NCBI GenBank assembly: GCA_026786045.1
Contig: JAJAYV010000090.1
Coordinates: 1 to 8,453 of the forward strand
Direction of reading: 5' to 3'
DNA length: 8,453 bases
Origin: Frankiaceae bacterium
GTDB taxonomy: Bacteria > Actinomycetota > Actinomycetes > Mycobacteriales > SCTD01
Under the pieces are notes generated by a model that did no database searches, was not told the origin of the DNA, and saw only the letters and a program-made list of their open reading frames with translations. Each line of letters starts with the position of its first letter. Position 1 is the stretch's first letter. Below, piece after piece: positions 1-6,572 of the stretch. The position numbers and the translations under genes are program-made.

Positions 1-363
1 CCGCAGACCCGCAGCCGCAACGAAGCGCTGCTCTGCGACGCCCGGATCACCCGCGTCCTGCTCAACCACACCGGTCAGGTCCGCAGCCTCGAAGTCCTGT
101 CCGACACGAACAGCAAAGCCCAGCGCATCGCGCTGGCCGCACGCGACGGCGGCTGCGCCCGCGGCTGCACCCGACCACCGGCCTTCTGCGACGCCCACCA
201 CCTCGTCCACCGCGAACACGGCGGCGACACCACCCTGGACAACCTGGTGCTGCTCTGTAGACGACACCACGTCATGTGGCACCAAGGCCGACTGCTCCTC
301 CGCGACCTGCACCTCCCCTGGCTGCCACCCGCACCAGCCCCACCCATCCGGGCCGCGGCATGA
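1..363 (+). CDS. HNH endonuclease, DUF222/13E12-type, C-terminal part (5' truncated by window)
   Basis: Frame 1 is open from the first base to TGA at 361-363 and gives the last 120 residues. The fragment carries an HNH nuclease fold: Cys52 and Cys56 (C-A-R-G-C), Cys63, then D-A-H-H (His66/His67), Asn81 in L-D-N-L, and C-R-R-H-H (Cys86, His89/His90). This is the classic HNH spacing, with Cys residues placed to hold a structural zinc. The tail after it is Pro-rich. In actinobacteria this C-terminus is usually joined to an N-terminal DUF222 domain, which would lie upstream of the window; that is family knowledge, not seen here. Such genes are often multicopy, and their role is not well established. 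All three Glu codons are GAA and Pro is often CCA, unlike the genes to the right, which may reflect separate ancestry. Family call is fairly sure, cellular function is not. Confidence 0.85.
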   Translation, partial: PQTRSRNEALLCDARITRVLLNHTGQVRSLEVLSDTNSKAQRIALAARDGGCARGCTRPPAFCDAHHLVHREHGGDTTLDNLVLLCRRHHVMWHQGRLLLRDLHLPWLPPAPAPPIRAAA

Positions 364-461
364 GCGGCAGTGGTGCCTCAGTCGCTCTCGACCGGGCGAC
401 GATGGTGCGACGACTGTGCGACCCGTCGTACGCGGCAGCTCCGCCGTGCTTGGCTGCACGG
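364..461. other. Short gap between the HNH gene and the lipoprotein start
   Basis: If the lipoprotein begins at 462, these 98 bases are non-coding and should hold its promoter. I see no convincing -35/-10 pair and no strong terminator, only short repeats such as GTGCGAC at 405-411 and 415-421. The stretch stays open in the lipoprotein frame (ATG at 360 and 402), so part of it may be coding. Confidence 0.4.
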
Positions 462-1130
462 GTGGTGAGGACGGACGGAGCAGGGTGCCGGGCCGTGGGA
501 GCGGCGGCGGTCCTGCTGCTGCTGACGGCCTGCAGCTCCGGCGGCGACGGGGACGTCGGGGCGAGCGCCTCGGCCACGAGCAGTCCGTCGCCCAGCGCGG
601 CCGCGACCCTCGGCCCCACCGGTAGCCCGGCGACTGGTCCGGTGACAGACCCCAGCGCAGACCCTGCCGCCGTACCGCCCGCCGACGCACAGCCCTGCCC
701 GGCCGAGTACGACACGGCAACGCCGCAGCCGTGGGTGCCGGCGCCGCCGGGCACCGAGACCGAGGGCCGGCTGGCACCGGACGCCGACCCCGTCGAGGTG
801 GTGCTCTGCCGCTACGCGGCCGTCACCACCGGACCGGCAGCGCTCGACGGACCGCCGGTCCGGATCGGGGTCGACCTGCAGCGGGTCCGCACCGACCTGC
901 AGGTCCCGCCGAAGGCGGCGGACAACCGCGCCTGCACGCCCGAGGACCCGCGGGTGCCCTACCTCGCCCGGCTCACCTACCCCGACGGCGACCTGTGGGT
1001 GTCGAGCACGGACACGGCGAACGGGTGCGCCGACACCGGAAACGGGGTGCTCGTGTCCGGTAGCTCGCGCGGCGCGCAGCTCGCCGCCTCGTACGACGCG
1101 GGGGCCTGGGTCCCGGCAGTCGGCTCCTGA
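462..1130 (+). CDS. Putative secreted lipoprotein, function unknown
   Basis: Starting at GTG 462 gives 222 residues with a compact lipoprotein signal: Arg3 and Arg10, a hydrophobic run around residues 11-21 (AVGAAAVLLLL), and lipobox L-T-A-C with the lipidated Cys at 24. A Ser/Ala/Pro/Thr-rich low-complexity linker follows to about residue 75, typical of a tether between membrane and folded domain. The C-terminal domain (about 76-222) has four Cys (79, 116, 158, 189), which could make two disulfides outside the cell. I do not recognise the domain. The start is uncertain: GTG 465 and ATG 402 are in frame, and ATG 360 overlaps the upstream TGA as ATGA. The later start is chosen because it leaves a normal-length signal peptide; no strong Shine-Dalgarno supports any of them. 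It lies 32 bases before aidB in the same direction, so they could share a transcript. Confidence 0.7.
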   Translation: MVRTDGAGCRAVGAAAVLLLLTACSSGGDGDVGASASATSSPSPSAAATLGPTGSPATGPVTDPSADPAAVPPADAQPCPAEYDTATPQPWVPAPPGTETEGRLAPDADPVEVVLCRYAAVTTGPAALDGPPVRIGVDLQRVRTDLQVPPKAADNRACTPEDPRVPYLARLTYPDGDLWVSSTDTANGCADTGNGVLVSGSSRGAQLAASYDAGAWVPAVGS

Positions 1131-1149
1131 CGGCACGCACGTCCCCTGC

Positions 1150-1153
1150 GAGG
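1150..1153 (+). promoter_or_regulatory. Shine-Dalgarno deciding the aidB start
   Basis: GAGG ends nine bases before ATG 1163, a normal spacing. It directly abuts the other in-frame ATG at 1154, leaving no spacer there. This favours 1163 as the true start, and the resulting N-terminus also fits AidB better. Confidence 0.55.
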
Positions 1154-1162
1154 ATGACGGCC

Positions 1163-2830
1163 ATGACGACGCTCGACCGCACCGGTCCGGACACCCACGA
1201 GGTCACCAACCAGGTGCCGCCCCTGGTCGGCCACGACACGGCCGCGGACCCCGTCCTGCTCGCCGGGCTGGAGCGGGAGGGCGCCGGCTGGTACGCCGAC
1301 GACCTGCACCGGCTGGGCCGGCTCGCGGGCTCCGAGCAGGCCCAGCAGTGGGGCGACCAGGCCAACAGGGTCGAGCCGGTCCTGCGCACCCACGACCGCT
1401 ACGGCCACCGGATCGACGAGGTCGAGTTCCACCCAGCGTGGCACTCGCTCATGGACGTTGCCGTCAGCGAGGGGCTGGCCGGCGCACCGTGGGCCGACGA
1501 CCGCCCGGGTGCGCACGTCGCGCGCGCAGCGGGGTCGTACGCCTGGGGACAGGTCGAGGCCGGCCACGGCTGCCCGATCTCGATGACCTACGCGGTCGTC
1601 CCCGCGCTGCGCACGACGCCCGAGCTGGCCGCCGTCTACGAGCCGCTGCTCACCAGCCGCACCTACGACCCCGGCCTGCGCGTCCCGACCACCAAGGCCG
1701 GGCTGCTGGCGGGCATGGGCATGACCGAGAAGCAGGGCGGCTCCGACGTCCGCGCCAACACCACGACCGCGACGCCGCAGGGGGACGGGACCTGGCAGCT
1801 ACGCGGCCACAAGTGGTTCACCAGCGCACCGATGTGCGACGTCTTCCTCGTGCTCGCACAGGCGCCGGCGGGGCTGTCCTGCTTCCTCATTCCGCGGATC
1901 CTGCCGGGTGGCGAGCGCAACGTGTTCCGCATCCAGCGGCTCAAGGACAAGCTGGGCAACCGCAGCAACGCCAGCAGCGAGCCCGAGCTCGACGGCACCG
2001 TCGCGTGGCTGGTCGGCGAGGAGGGCCGCGGCGTCCGGACCATCATCGAGATGGTCGCGATGACCCGGCTGGACTGCGTCATCGGCAGCGCGGGCGGCAT
2101 GCGTGCCGCGGTCGTGCAGGCCGCCCACCACGCGACGCACCGCAGCGCCTTCGGCGGCGCGCTGGTCGACAAGCCGCTGATGCGCAACGTGCTCGCCGAC
2201 CTCCAGCTCGAGTCGGAGGCCGCGGCCACGCTCATGCTCCGCCTGGCCGGTGCGGTCGATCGGGCCCAGGGGAGCAAGGGACAGCGCGGTGACGAGCAGG
2301 AGCAGGCCTTCAAGCGGATCGCCGTCGCCGTCGGGAAGTACTGGGTCTGCAAGCGCCAGCCGGCGGTCGTCGCCGAGGCGCTGGAGTGCCTGGGTGGCAA
2401 CGGCTACGTCGAGGACTCCGGCCTGCCGCGGCTCTACCGCGAGGCGCCGCTGAACTCGATCTGGGAGGGCTCGGGCAACGTCCAGGCGCTCGACGTCCTG
2501 CGCGCGATGACCCGCGAGCCGGCCAGCGTCGACGCCTTCTTCGCCGAGGTCGACCTGGCCCGCGGCGCCGACCCGCGGCTGGACGACGCGGTCGTCGGGC
2601 TCCACGCCGGCCTGACCGACCTCGACGACGTCGAGAGCAGGGCCCGCCGCCTCGTCGAGCGGATGGCACTGGTGCTGCAGGGATCGCTGCTCGTGCGGCA
2701 CGCCCCCGCCGCCGTCGCCGACGCGTTCTGCGCCAGCCGGCTGGCCGGCGACTGGGGCCACGCGTTCGGCACCCTGCCCAGGGGCGTCGACACCGGCGCG
2801 GTGCTCGAGCGGGCGCTGCCGCAGGGCTGA
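1163..2830 (+). CDS. aidB: AidB-like acyl-CoA dehydrogenase family protein
   Basis: The 555-residue product closely follows E. coli AidB (541 residues, from memory) along its length. It has an N-terminal T-H-E-V-T-N-Q-V-P-P-L segment, E-G-A-G-W, F-H-P-A-W-H, the flavin-region motif M-G-M-T-E-K-Q-G-G-S-D near residues 185-195, G-H-K-W-F, L-K-D-K-L-G-N-R-S-N-A-S, and L-Y-R-E-A-P-L-N-S-I-W-E-G-S-G-N near 424-439, followed by the extra C-terminal region of this subfamily. AidB is an FAD protein of the acyl-CoA dehydrogenase fold that binds DNA, is induced in the E. coli adaptive response, and is thought to protect DNA from alkylating agents; its physiological reaction is unsettled. Here no ada, alkA or alkyltransferase is adjacent, so regulation by alkylation is unproven. 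The upstream neighbour is a lipoprotein gene 32 bases away; downstream it meets a convergent aldo/keto reductase. Confidence 0.9.
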   Translation: MTTLDRTGPDTHEVTNQVPPLVGHDTAADPVLLAGLEREGAGWYADDLHRLGRLAGSEQAQQWGDQANRVEPVLRTHDRYGHRIDEVEFHPAWHSLMDVAVSEGLAGAPWADDRPGAHVARAAGSYAWGQVEAGHGCPISMTYAVVPALRTTPELAAVYEPLLTSRTYDPGLRVPTTKAGLLAGMGMTEKQGGSDVRANTTTATPQGDGTWQLRGHKWFTSAPMCDVFLVLAQAPAGLSCFLIPRILPGGERNVFRIQRLKDKLGNRSNASSEPELDGTVAWLVGEEGRGVRTIIEMVAMTRLDCVIGSAGGMRAAVVQAAHHATHRSAFGGALVDKPLMRNVLADLQLESEAAATLMLRLAGAVDRAQGSKGQRGDEQEQAFKRIAVAVGKYWVCKRQPAVVAEALECLGGNGYVEDSGLPRLYREAPLNSIWEGSGNVQALDVLRAMTREPASVDAFFAEVDLARGADPRLDDAVVGLHAGLTDLDDVESRARRLVERMALVLQGSLLVRHAPAAVADAFCASRLAGDWGHAFGTLPRGVDTGAVLERALPQG

Positions 2831-2839
2831 GCCGCTGCG
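2820..2839. terminator. Candidate bidirectional hairpin between convergent genes
   Basis: CGCAG (2820-2824) plus GGC (2825-2827) can pair with GCC (2831-2833) plus CTGCG (2835-2839), with one bulged G at 2834 and the aidB TGA as the three-base loop. It spans the aidB end and the 10-base gap before the aldo/keto reductase stop, where a shared terminator would be expected. No T-run follows on either strand, so a classical intrinsic terminator is not shown; in GC-rich actinobacteria such U-less hairpins are only weak candidates. Confidence 0.3.
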
Positions 2840-2840
2840 A

Positions 2841-3815
2841 CTACCGCTCGACGGTGCGCATGTCCGGGTAGCGGTCGCCGACGACGTCACCTGCCGGCAC
2901 GGCCGCCTCGAGCCGTGCCAGTTCGTCGGCGGTGAGGACGAGGGCGCGCGCGGCGGCGTTCTCCTCGAGGTAGCGGCGGCGCTTGGTCCCCGGGATCGGC
3001 ACGACGTCCTCGCCCTTGGCCGCGACCCACGCCAGCGCGAGCTGCCCTGGCGTGCAGCCTTTCTCGTCGGCGAGCTCGCGCACGCGACGCACCAGCGCCA
3101 GGTTGGCGTCGAGCGCCTCCTGCGCGAAGCGCGGGTTGCCGCGTCGGAAGTCGTCCTCGGCGAGGTTGTCCCGCGAGGTGATCGCGCCGGTCAGCACGCC
3201 TCGTCCCAGCGGGCTGTACGCCACCAGTCCGATGCCGAGCTCGCGCAGCGCCGGCAGGACGGCGCGCTCGACGTCGCGGCTGAACAGGCTGTACTCGCTC
3301 TGCACTGCCGTGATCGGGTGGACGGCGTGCGCCCGCCGGACCGTCTCCGCCGACGTCTCGGACAGTCCGAGATGGCGCACCTTGCCGGCCGCGACGAGCT
3401 CGGCCATCGCCCCGACGGTCTGCTCGATCGGCACCTGCAGGTCGACCCGGTGCTGGTAGTAGAGGTCGATCACGTCGACCCCGAGCCGCTGCAGCGACGC
3501 GTCGCAGGCCGCTCGGACGTACGCCGGGTCGCCGGCGATGCCGACCCGCCCGCTGTCGCGGACGATGCCGAACTTCGTGGCCAGCACGACCTCGTCGCGC
3601 CGGTCGGCGATCGCCCGGCCGACGAGCTGCTCGTTGGTGAACGGGCCGTACATGTCGGCGGTGTCGAGGAAGGTGATGCCCAGGTCGAGCGCGCGTCCGA
3701 TGGTCGCGAGGGCCTCGCCCTCGTCGGTGGTCCCGTAGAACTCCGACATCCCCATGCAGCCCAGGCCCTGGGCCGAGACGAGCAGGTCGGGGCCGAGCGC
3801 GCGCGTCGAGGTCAT
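2841..3815 (-). CDS. Aldo/keto reductase
   Basis: The 324-residue product is a full-length aldo/keto reductase, an (alpha/beta)8-barrel NADPH-dependent enzyme reducing carbonyl substrates in the cytoplasm. The catalytic tetrad is visible: Asp51 in F-L-D-T-A-D, Tyr56 in D-M-Y-G, Lys81 in A-T-K-F-G and His122 in Y-Y-Q-H-R. Other family hallmarks are G-L-G-C-M-G-M-S near residue 17, L-G-L-S-E near the middle, Q-S-E-Y-S-L-F, Y-S-P-L-G-R-G and I-P-G-T-K near the C-terminus, the last two contacting cofactor in relatives. It resembles the AKR13/YakC-like group of actinobacteria, but substrate cannot be read from sequence. ATG 3815 is chosen because the family sequence begins just after it; an in-frame GTG five codons upstream (3830-3828), four bases after a GAGG, is an alternative. 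It is divergent from the M16 genes and convergent with aidB. Confidence 0.92.
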   Translation of the reverse strand: MTSTRALGPDLLVSAQGLGCMGMSEFYGTTDEGEALATIGRALDLGITFLDTADMYGPFTNEQLVGRAIADRRDEVVLATKFGIVRDSGRVGIAGDPAYVRAACDASLQRLGVDVIDLYYQHRVDLQVPIEQTVGAMAELVAAGKVRHLGLSETSAETVRRAHAVHPITAVQSEYSLFSRDVERAVLPALRELGIGLVAYSPLGRGVLTGAITSRDNLAEDDFRRGNPRFAQEALDANLALVRRVRELADEKGCTPGQLALAWVAAKGEDVVPIPGTKRRRYLEENAAARALVLTADELARLEAAVPAGDVVGDRYPDMRTVER

Positions 3816-3875
3816 GCCCGAGTGGACCACGACGCCTCGGTGCGGCCGACTCCTGCCGGGCGGCCCTGCGCGTAC

Positions 3876-3881
3876 TAGCGT
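3876..3881 (+). promoter_or_regulatory. Candidate -10 box for a leaderless M16/nudC transcript
   Basis: TAGCGT fits the actinobacterial -10 pattern TANNNT and ends seven bases before GTG 3889. Transcription from it would begin at about the start codon, giving a leaderless mRNA, a common arrangement in actinobacteria. This agrees with the lack of a Shine-Dalgarno before that GTG. No convincing -35 box is seen. The same bases read on the minus strand as TAGTAC (3878-3873), which could serve the divergent reductase gene. Confidence 0.4.
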
Positions 3882-3888
3882 CGCTGGG

Positions 3889-5226
3889 GTGCCGCCTCCA
3901 GCGAAGACCGCCGCCCGCCGCGCGCCCGCGAAGGGCCGCGCCCCCACCTCGGACTACCGGGTGGAGCGGTTCACCCTCGACAACGGCCTGCGGGTGGTGC
4001 TCAGCCCCGACCCGAGCAGCCCCGTCGTCGCCGTCGCCGTCTACTACGACGTGGGCATGCGCAGCGAGCCCGAGGGCCGCACCGGCTTCGCCCACCTCTT
4101 CGAGCACCTGATGTTCCAGGGCAGCGCGAGCCTCGGCAAGACCGAGCACTTCACCCACGTGCAGGGCAACGGCGGCACGCTGAACGGCTCGACGCACGTC
4201 GACTACACCAACTACTACGAGGTCATGCCGAGCGCGGCGACCGAGCTCGCGCTGTTCCTCGAGGCCGACCGCATGCGCAGCGTCGCGGTCACCCAGGACA
4301 ACCTCGACAACCAGATCGCGGTCGTGCAGAACGAGATCCGGGTCAACGTCCTCAACCGGCCGTACGGCGGCTTCCCGTGGCTGCTCGTGCCGCCGGTGCT
4401 GTTCGGCGACTTCGCGAACAGCCACAACGGCTACGGCGACTTCATCGACCTGGAGAGCTCGACGCTCGAGGACGCGCAGGGCTTCTTCGACCGCTACTAC
4501 GCGCCGGGCAACGCGGTCCTCACCGTCGTGGGCGACCTCGACGTCGCGCAGGTCACCGCCTGGGTGCACCAGCACTTCGGTGACATCCCGGCGCGCCCCG
4601 TGCCCGAGCGGCCGAGCTTCGCCGAGCCGCTGCCGACCGAGGAGCGCCGCGCGACCGTGCATGACCGGCTCGCCCCGGCGCCGGCCGTCGCGATGGCCTG
4701 GCGCGTGCCCGACCCGCAGGACCTGACGACCTACCTGCCGTACGTCGTGCTCGCGGAGGTGCTCACCGACGGCGACGCGAGCCGGCTGCAGGAGCGGATG
4801 CTGCTGCAGGACCGCAGCGCCACCCACATCAGCGGCTACCTGGGCCTGCTCGGCGACCCGCTCGATGCGCGCGACCCGACGCCGCTGCTGCTCGAGGTGC
4901 ACCACCCCGAGCAGACGCCGGTCGAGGCGGTCCTTGCGACCGTCGACGAGGAGATCGAGCGGCTCGCCACCGGGGGACTGCCGCAGGCCGAGCTCGACCG
5001 CACCGTCGCGCGGATGACCTCGCGCTACTTGCGCGAGATCGACTCCGTGCTCGGGCGGGCCACGACGATGGCCGTCTTCGAGCAGCAGCGCGACCGCGCC
5101 GAGCTGGTGAACGAGCTGCCCGGCCTGCTGCGGCAGGTCACCGCCGAAGCAGTCCAAGCCGCCGCCGCCACCCTGACTAAGGACGCCCGCACCGTGCTCG
5201 AGCTCCGCCCGGGTGGTGCCGCATGA
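3889..5226 (+). CDS. M16 family zinc metallopeptidase, catalytic subunit
   Basis: The 445-residue product is a pitrilysin/MPP-type (M16) peptidase. The inverted zinc motif HXXEH is intact as His69-Leu-Phe-Glu72-His73, and a Glu in V-V-Q-N-E-I-R (Glu149) sits 76 residues after His73, as expected for the third zinc ligand. Other family features are L-D-N-G-L-R-V near 30-36, G-S-T-H-V-D-Y-T-N-Y-Y near 100-110, and G-D-A-S-R-L-Q-E-R in the C-terminal half. No signal peptide or membrane segment is visible, so it is probably cytoplasmic; the first 20 residues are a basic Ala/Pro/Lys tail. Family members degrade peptides or cut presequences; the substrate here is unknown. GTG 3889 is chosen because it lies just after a -10-like box and leaves a normal N-terminus. 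Its TGA overlaps the next ATG by four bases (ATGA), implying translational coupling with its partner. Confidence 0.9.
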   Translation: MPPPAKTAARRAPAKGRAPTSDYRVERFTLDNGLRVVLSPDPSSPVVAVAVYYDVGMRSEPEGRTGFAHLFEHLMFQGSASLGKTEHFTHVQGNGGTLNGSTHVDYTNYYEVMPSAATELALFLEADRMRSVAVTQDNLDNQIAVVQNEIRVNVLNRPYGGFPWLLVPPVLFGDFANSHNGYGDFIDLESSTLEDAQGFFDRYYAPGNAVLTVVGDLDVAQVTAWVHQHFGDIPARPVPERPSFAEPLPTEERRATVHDRLAPAPAVAMAWRVPDPQDLTTYLPYVVLAEVLTDGDASRLQERMLLQDRSATHISGYLGLLGDPLDARDPTPLLLEVHHPEQTPVEAVLATVDEEIERLATGGLPQAELDRTVARMTSRYLREIDSVLGRATTMAVFEQQRDRAELVNELPGLLRQVTAEAVQAAAATLTKDARTVLELRPGGAA

Positions 5227-6572
5227 CCGCGCCCGCCCCGACCGCCCGGCCCGTCCCCGCCGTCGGGAAGCCCCGCCCGCTCAAGCTGCCGAGCGTCGCC
5301 GAGCGTCGCCTCGACAACGGCCTGCGCGTGCTGGCTGTCCGCCGCCCGGGGGTCCCGCTGGCCGAGCTGCGGCTGCGCATCCCCTTCGCGGCGCCGACCG
5401 GCAAGACCGGCCGCGTCCACACAGCGCAGGCGGCGCTGCTCGGCGACACCCTGCTGTCCGGTACCGCCAGCCGCGACGCCGCCCAGCTCGCGGCCGACGT
5501 CCAGGCGCTCGGCGGCCAGCTGTCGGCCAGCACCGACGCGGACCGGCTCGGCTTCGGCGGCTCGGTGCTCGTCGACGGCCTCCCTGGCCTGCTCGAGCTG
5601 CTCGCCGACGTGCTGACCGGGGCGAGCTACCCCAAGCGCGAGGTCGTCGGCGAGCGTGACCGGTTCGTGCAGGAGCTGGCCATCTACCGCAGCCAGGCCT
5701 CTGTCATCGCGCGGGAAGCCCTGCTGCACAGGCTGTACGGCGACCACCCGTACGGCCGCGAGCTGCCGACCGCCGAGCAGGTGGAGCAGGTCAAGGCGAG
5801 CGGCCTGCGCGCGCTGCACGCCAAGCGCGTGGTGCCGGCCGGCAGCATCCTCACCGTGGTCGGCGACCTCACGCCCGCGCGGATGCTCGGGCTGGTCGAG
5901 CAGGCGCTCGGCGGCTGGACCGCCACCGGCAGCGCCCACGACACCCCGCCGGTGCCGGCGACGACCGCTGGCCCGGCGCTGCTTCTCGACCGTCCCGGCG
6001 CGGTCCAGACGACCCTGCGGATGGCCGCCTCCGCGCCGTCGCGGGCCAGTGCGGACTACGCCGCGTTCACGCTGGCGAACCTGGTCTTCGGCGGCTACTT
6101 CTCCAGCCGCTGGGTGGCCAACATCCGCGAGGACAAGGGCTACACCTACAGCCCGCACGCGCAGGTCGAGCACCCGCCGGCCGGGTCCCGGATCACCGTC
6201 AGCGCGGACGTCTCCACCCCGACGACCGCCGCGGCGCTGCTCGAGACCGTCTACGAGCTCGGCCGGGTGGCGACCACGCCGGTTTCGCAGGGCGAGCTCG
6301 ACCAGGCCCGCCGCTACGCGGTCGGCACGCTCGCGCTCGGCACGAGCAGCCAGGCGGGGCTGGCCTCCACCCTGTCGCAGCTGGCCGGCGCCGGGCTGGG
6401 CCTGGACTACCTGCGCGACTACCCGCAGCAGCTGGCCGCGGTGACCGTCGACTCCGCGCTCGAGGCGGCCGCGCGCTACCTCGCGCCGAACCGGCTCACG
6501 ACCGTGCTCGTCGGCGACGTCTCGGAGATCGAGGCGCCGCTGCGCACGCTGGTGGACCTCCAGCTCGGGTGA
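5223..6572 (+). CDS. M16 family peptidase homologue, zinc-site-less partner subunit
   Basis: The 449-residue product has the M16 fold but no HXXEH: at the equivalent place it reads His66-Thr-Ala-Gln69-Ala70, so the catalytic Glu and second His are gone and hydrolysis by this chain alone is unlikely. It keeps L-D-N-G-L-R-V near 30-36, a glycine-containing segment L-A-N-L-V-F-G-G-Y-F-S-S-R at 284-296, and R-E-D-K-G-Y-T-Y-S at 302-310, residues that help bind substrate in M16 relatives. In two-subunit M16 enzymes such as mitochondrial processing peptidase, an inactive chain pairs with an active one, so this protein is probably the partner of the preceding gene product; that pairing is inference from sequence and coupling. 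The N-terminus is an Ala/Pro-rich tail without a signal peptide. The start ATG overlaps the upstream stop, and its own TGA overlaps the nudC GTG. Confidence 0.88.
   Translation: MTAPAPTARPVPAVGKPRPLKLPSVAERRLDNGLRVLAVRRPGVPLAELRLRIPFAAPTGKTGRVHTAQAALLGDTLLSGTASRDAAQLAADVQALGGQLSASTDADRLGFGGSVLVDGLPGLLELLADVLTGASYPKREVVGERDRFVQELAIYRSQASVIAREALLHRLYGDHPYGRELPTAEQVEQVKASGLRALHAKRVVPAGSILTVVGDLTPARMLGLVEQALGGWTATGSAHDTPPVPATTAGPALLLDRPGAVQTTLRMAASAPSRASADYAAFTLANLVFGGYFSSRWVANIREDKGYTYSPHAQVEHPPAGSRITVSADVSTPTTAAALLETVYELGRVATTPVSQGELDQARRYAVGTLALGTSSQAGLASTLSQLAGAGLGLDYLRDYPQQLAAVTVDSALEAAARYLAPNRLTTVLVGDVSEIEAPLRTLVDLQLG
5291..5310. repeat. Perfect tandem duplication of a 10-base unit
   Basis: GAGCGTCGCC occurs twice in a row inside the second M16 gene, near codons 23-30. 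The unit is not a multiple of three, so gain or loss of a copy would shift the frame. Two copies are few, and the bases also suit ordinary codon use, so chance is a fair explanation. Confidence 0.6.

Noticed and set aside
378..1136. A 252-residue minus-strand frame opposite the lipoprotein gene
   Set aside because: The product is Arg-rich low complexity without a recognisable domain, while the plus frame has a clean signal peptide and lipobox.
3754..3888. An earlier ATG for the first M16 protein
   Set aside because: It would run through the start of the divergent reductase gene, and the added residues have no M16 similarity.
2887..5157. A 756-residue open frame on the minus strand, antisense to the first M16 gene and running out of frame through the reductase
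   Set aside because: It contains long Arg/Gly/His-rich stretches with no domain, overlaps two well-supported genes, and is the usual open antisense frame produced by strong GC bias at third codon positions.
5656..6444. A 262-residue plus-strand frame inside the second M16 gene
   Set aside because: It is a frame-shifted reading, rich in Arg, Ser and Pro, of a gene with clear family motifs.
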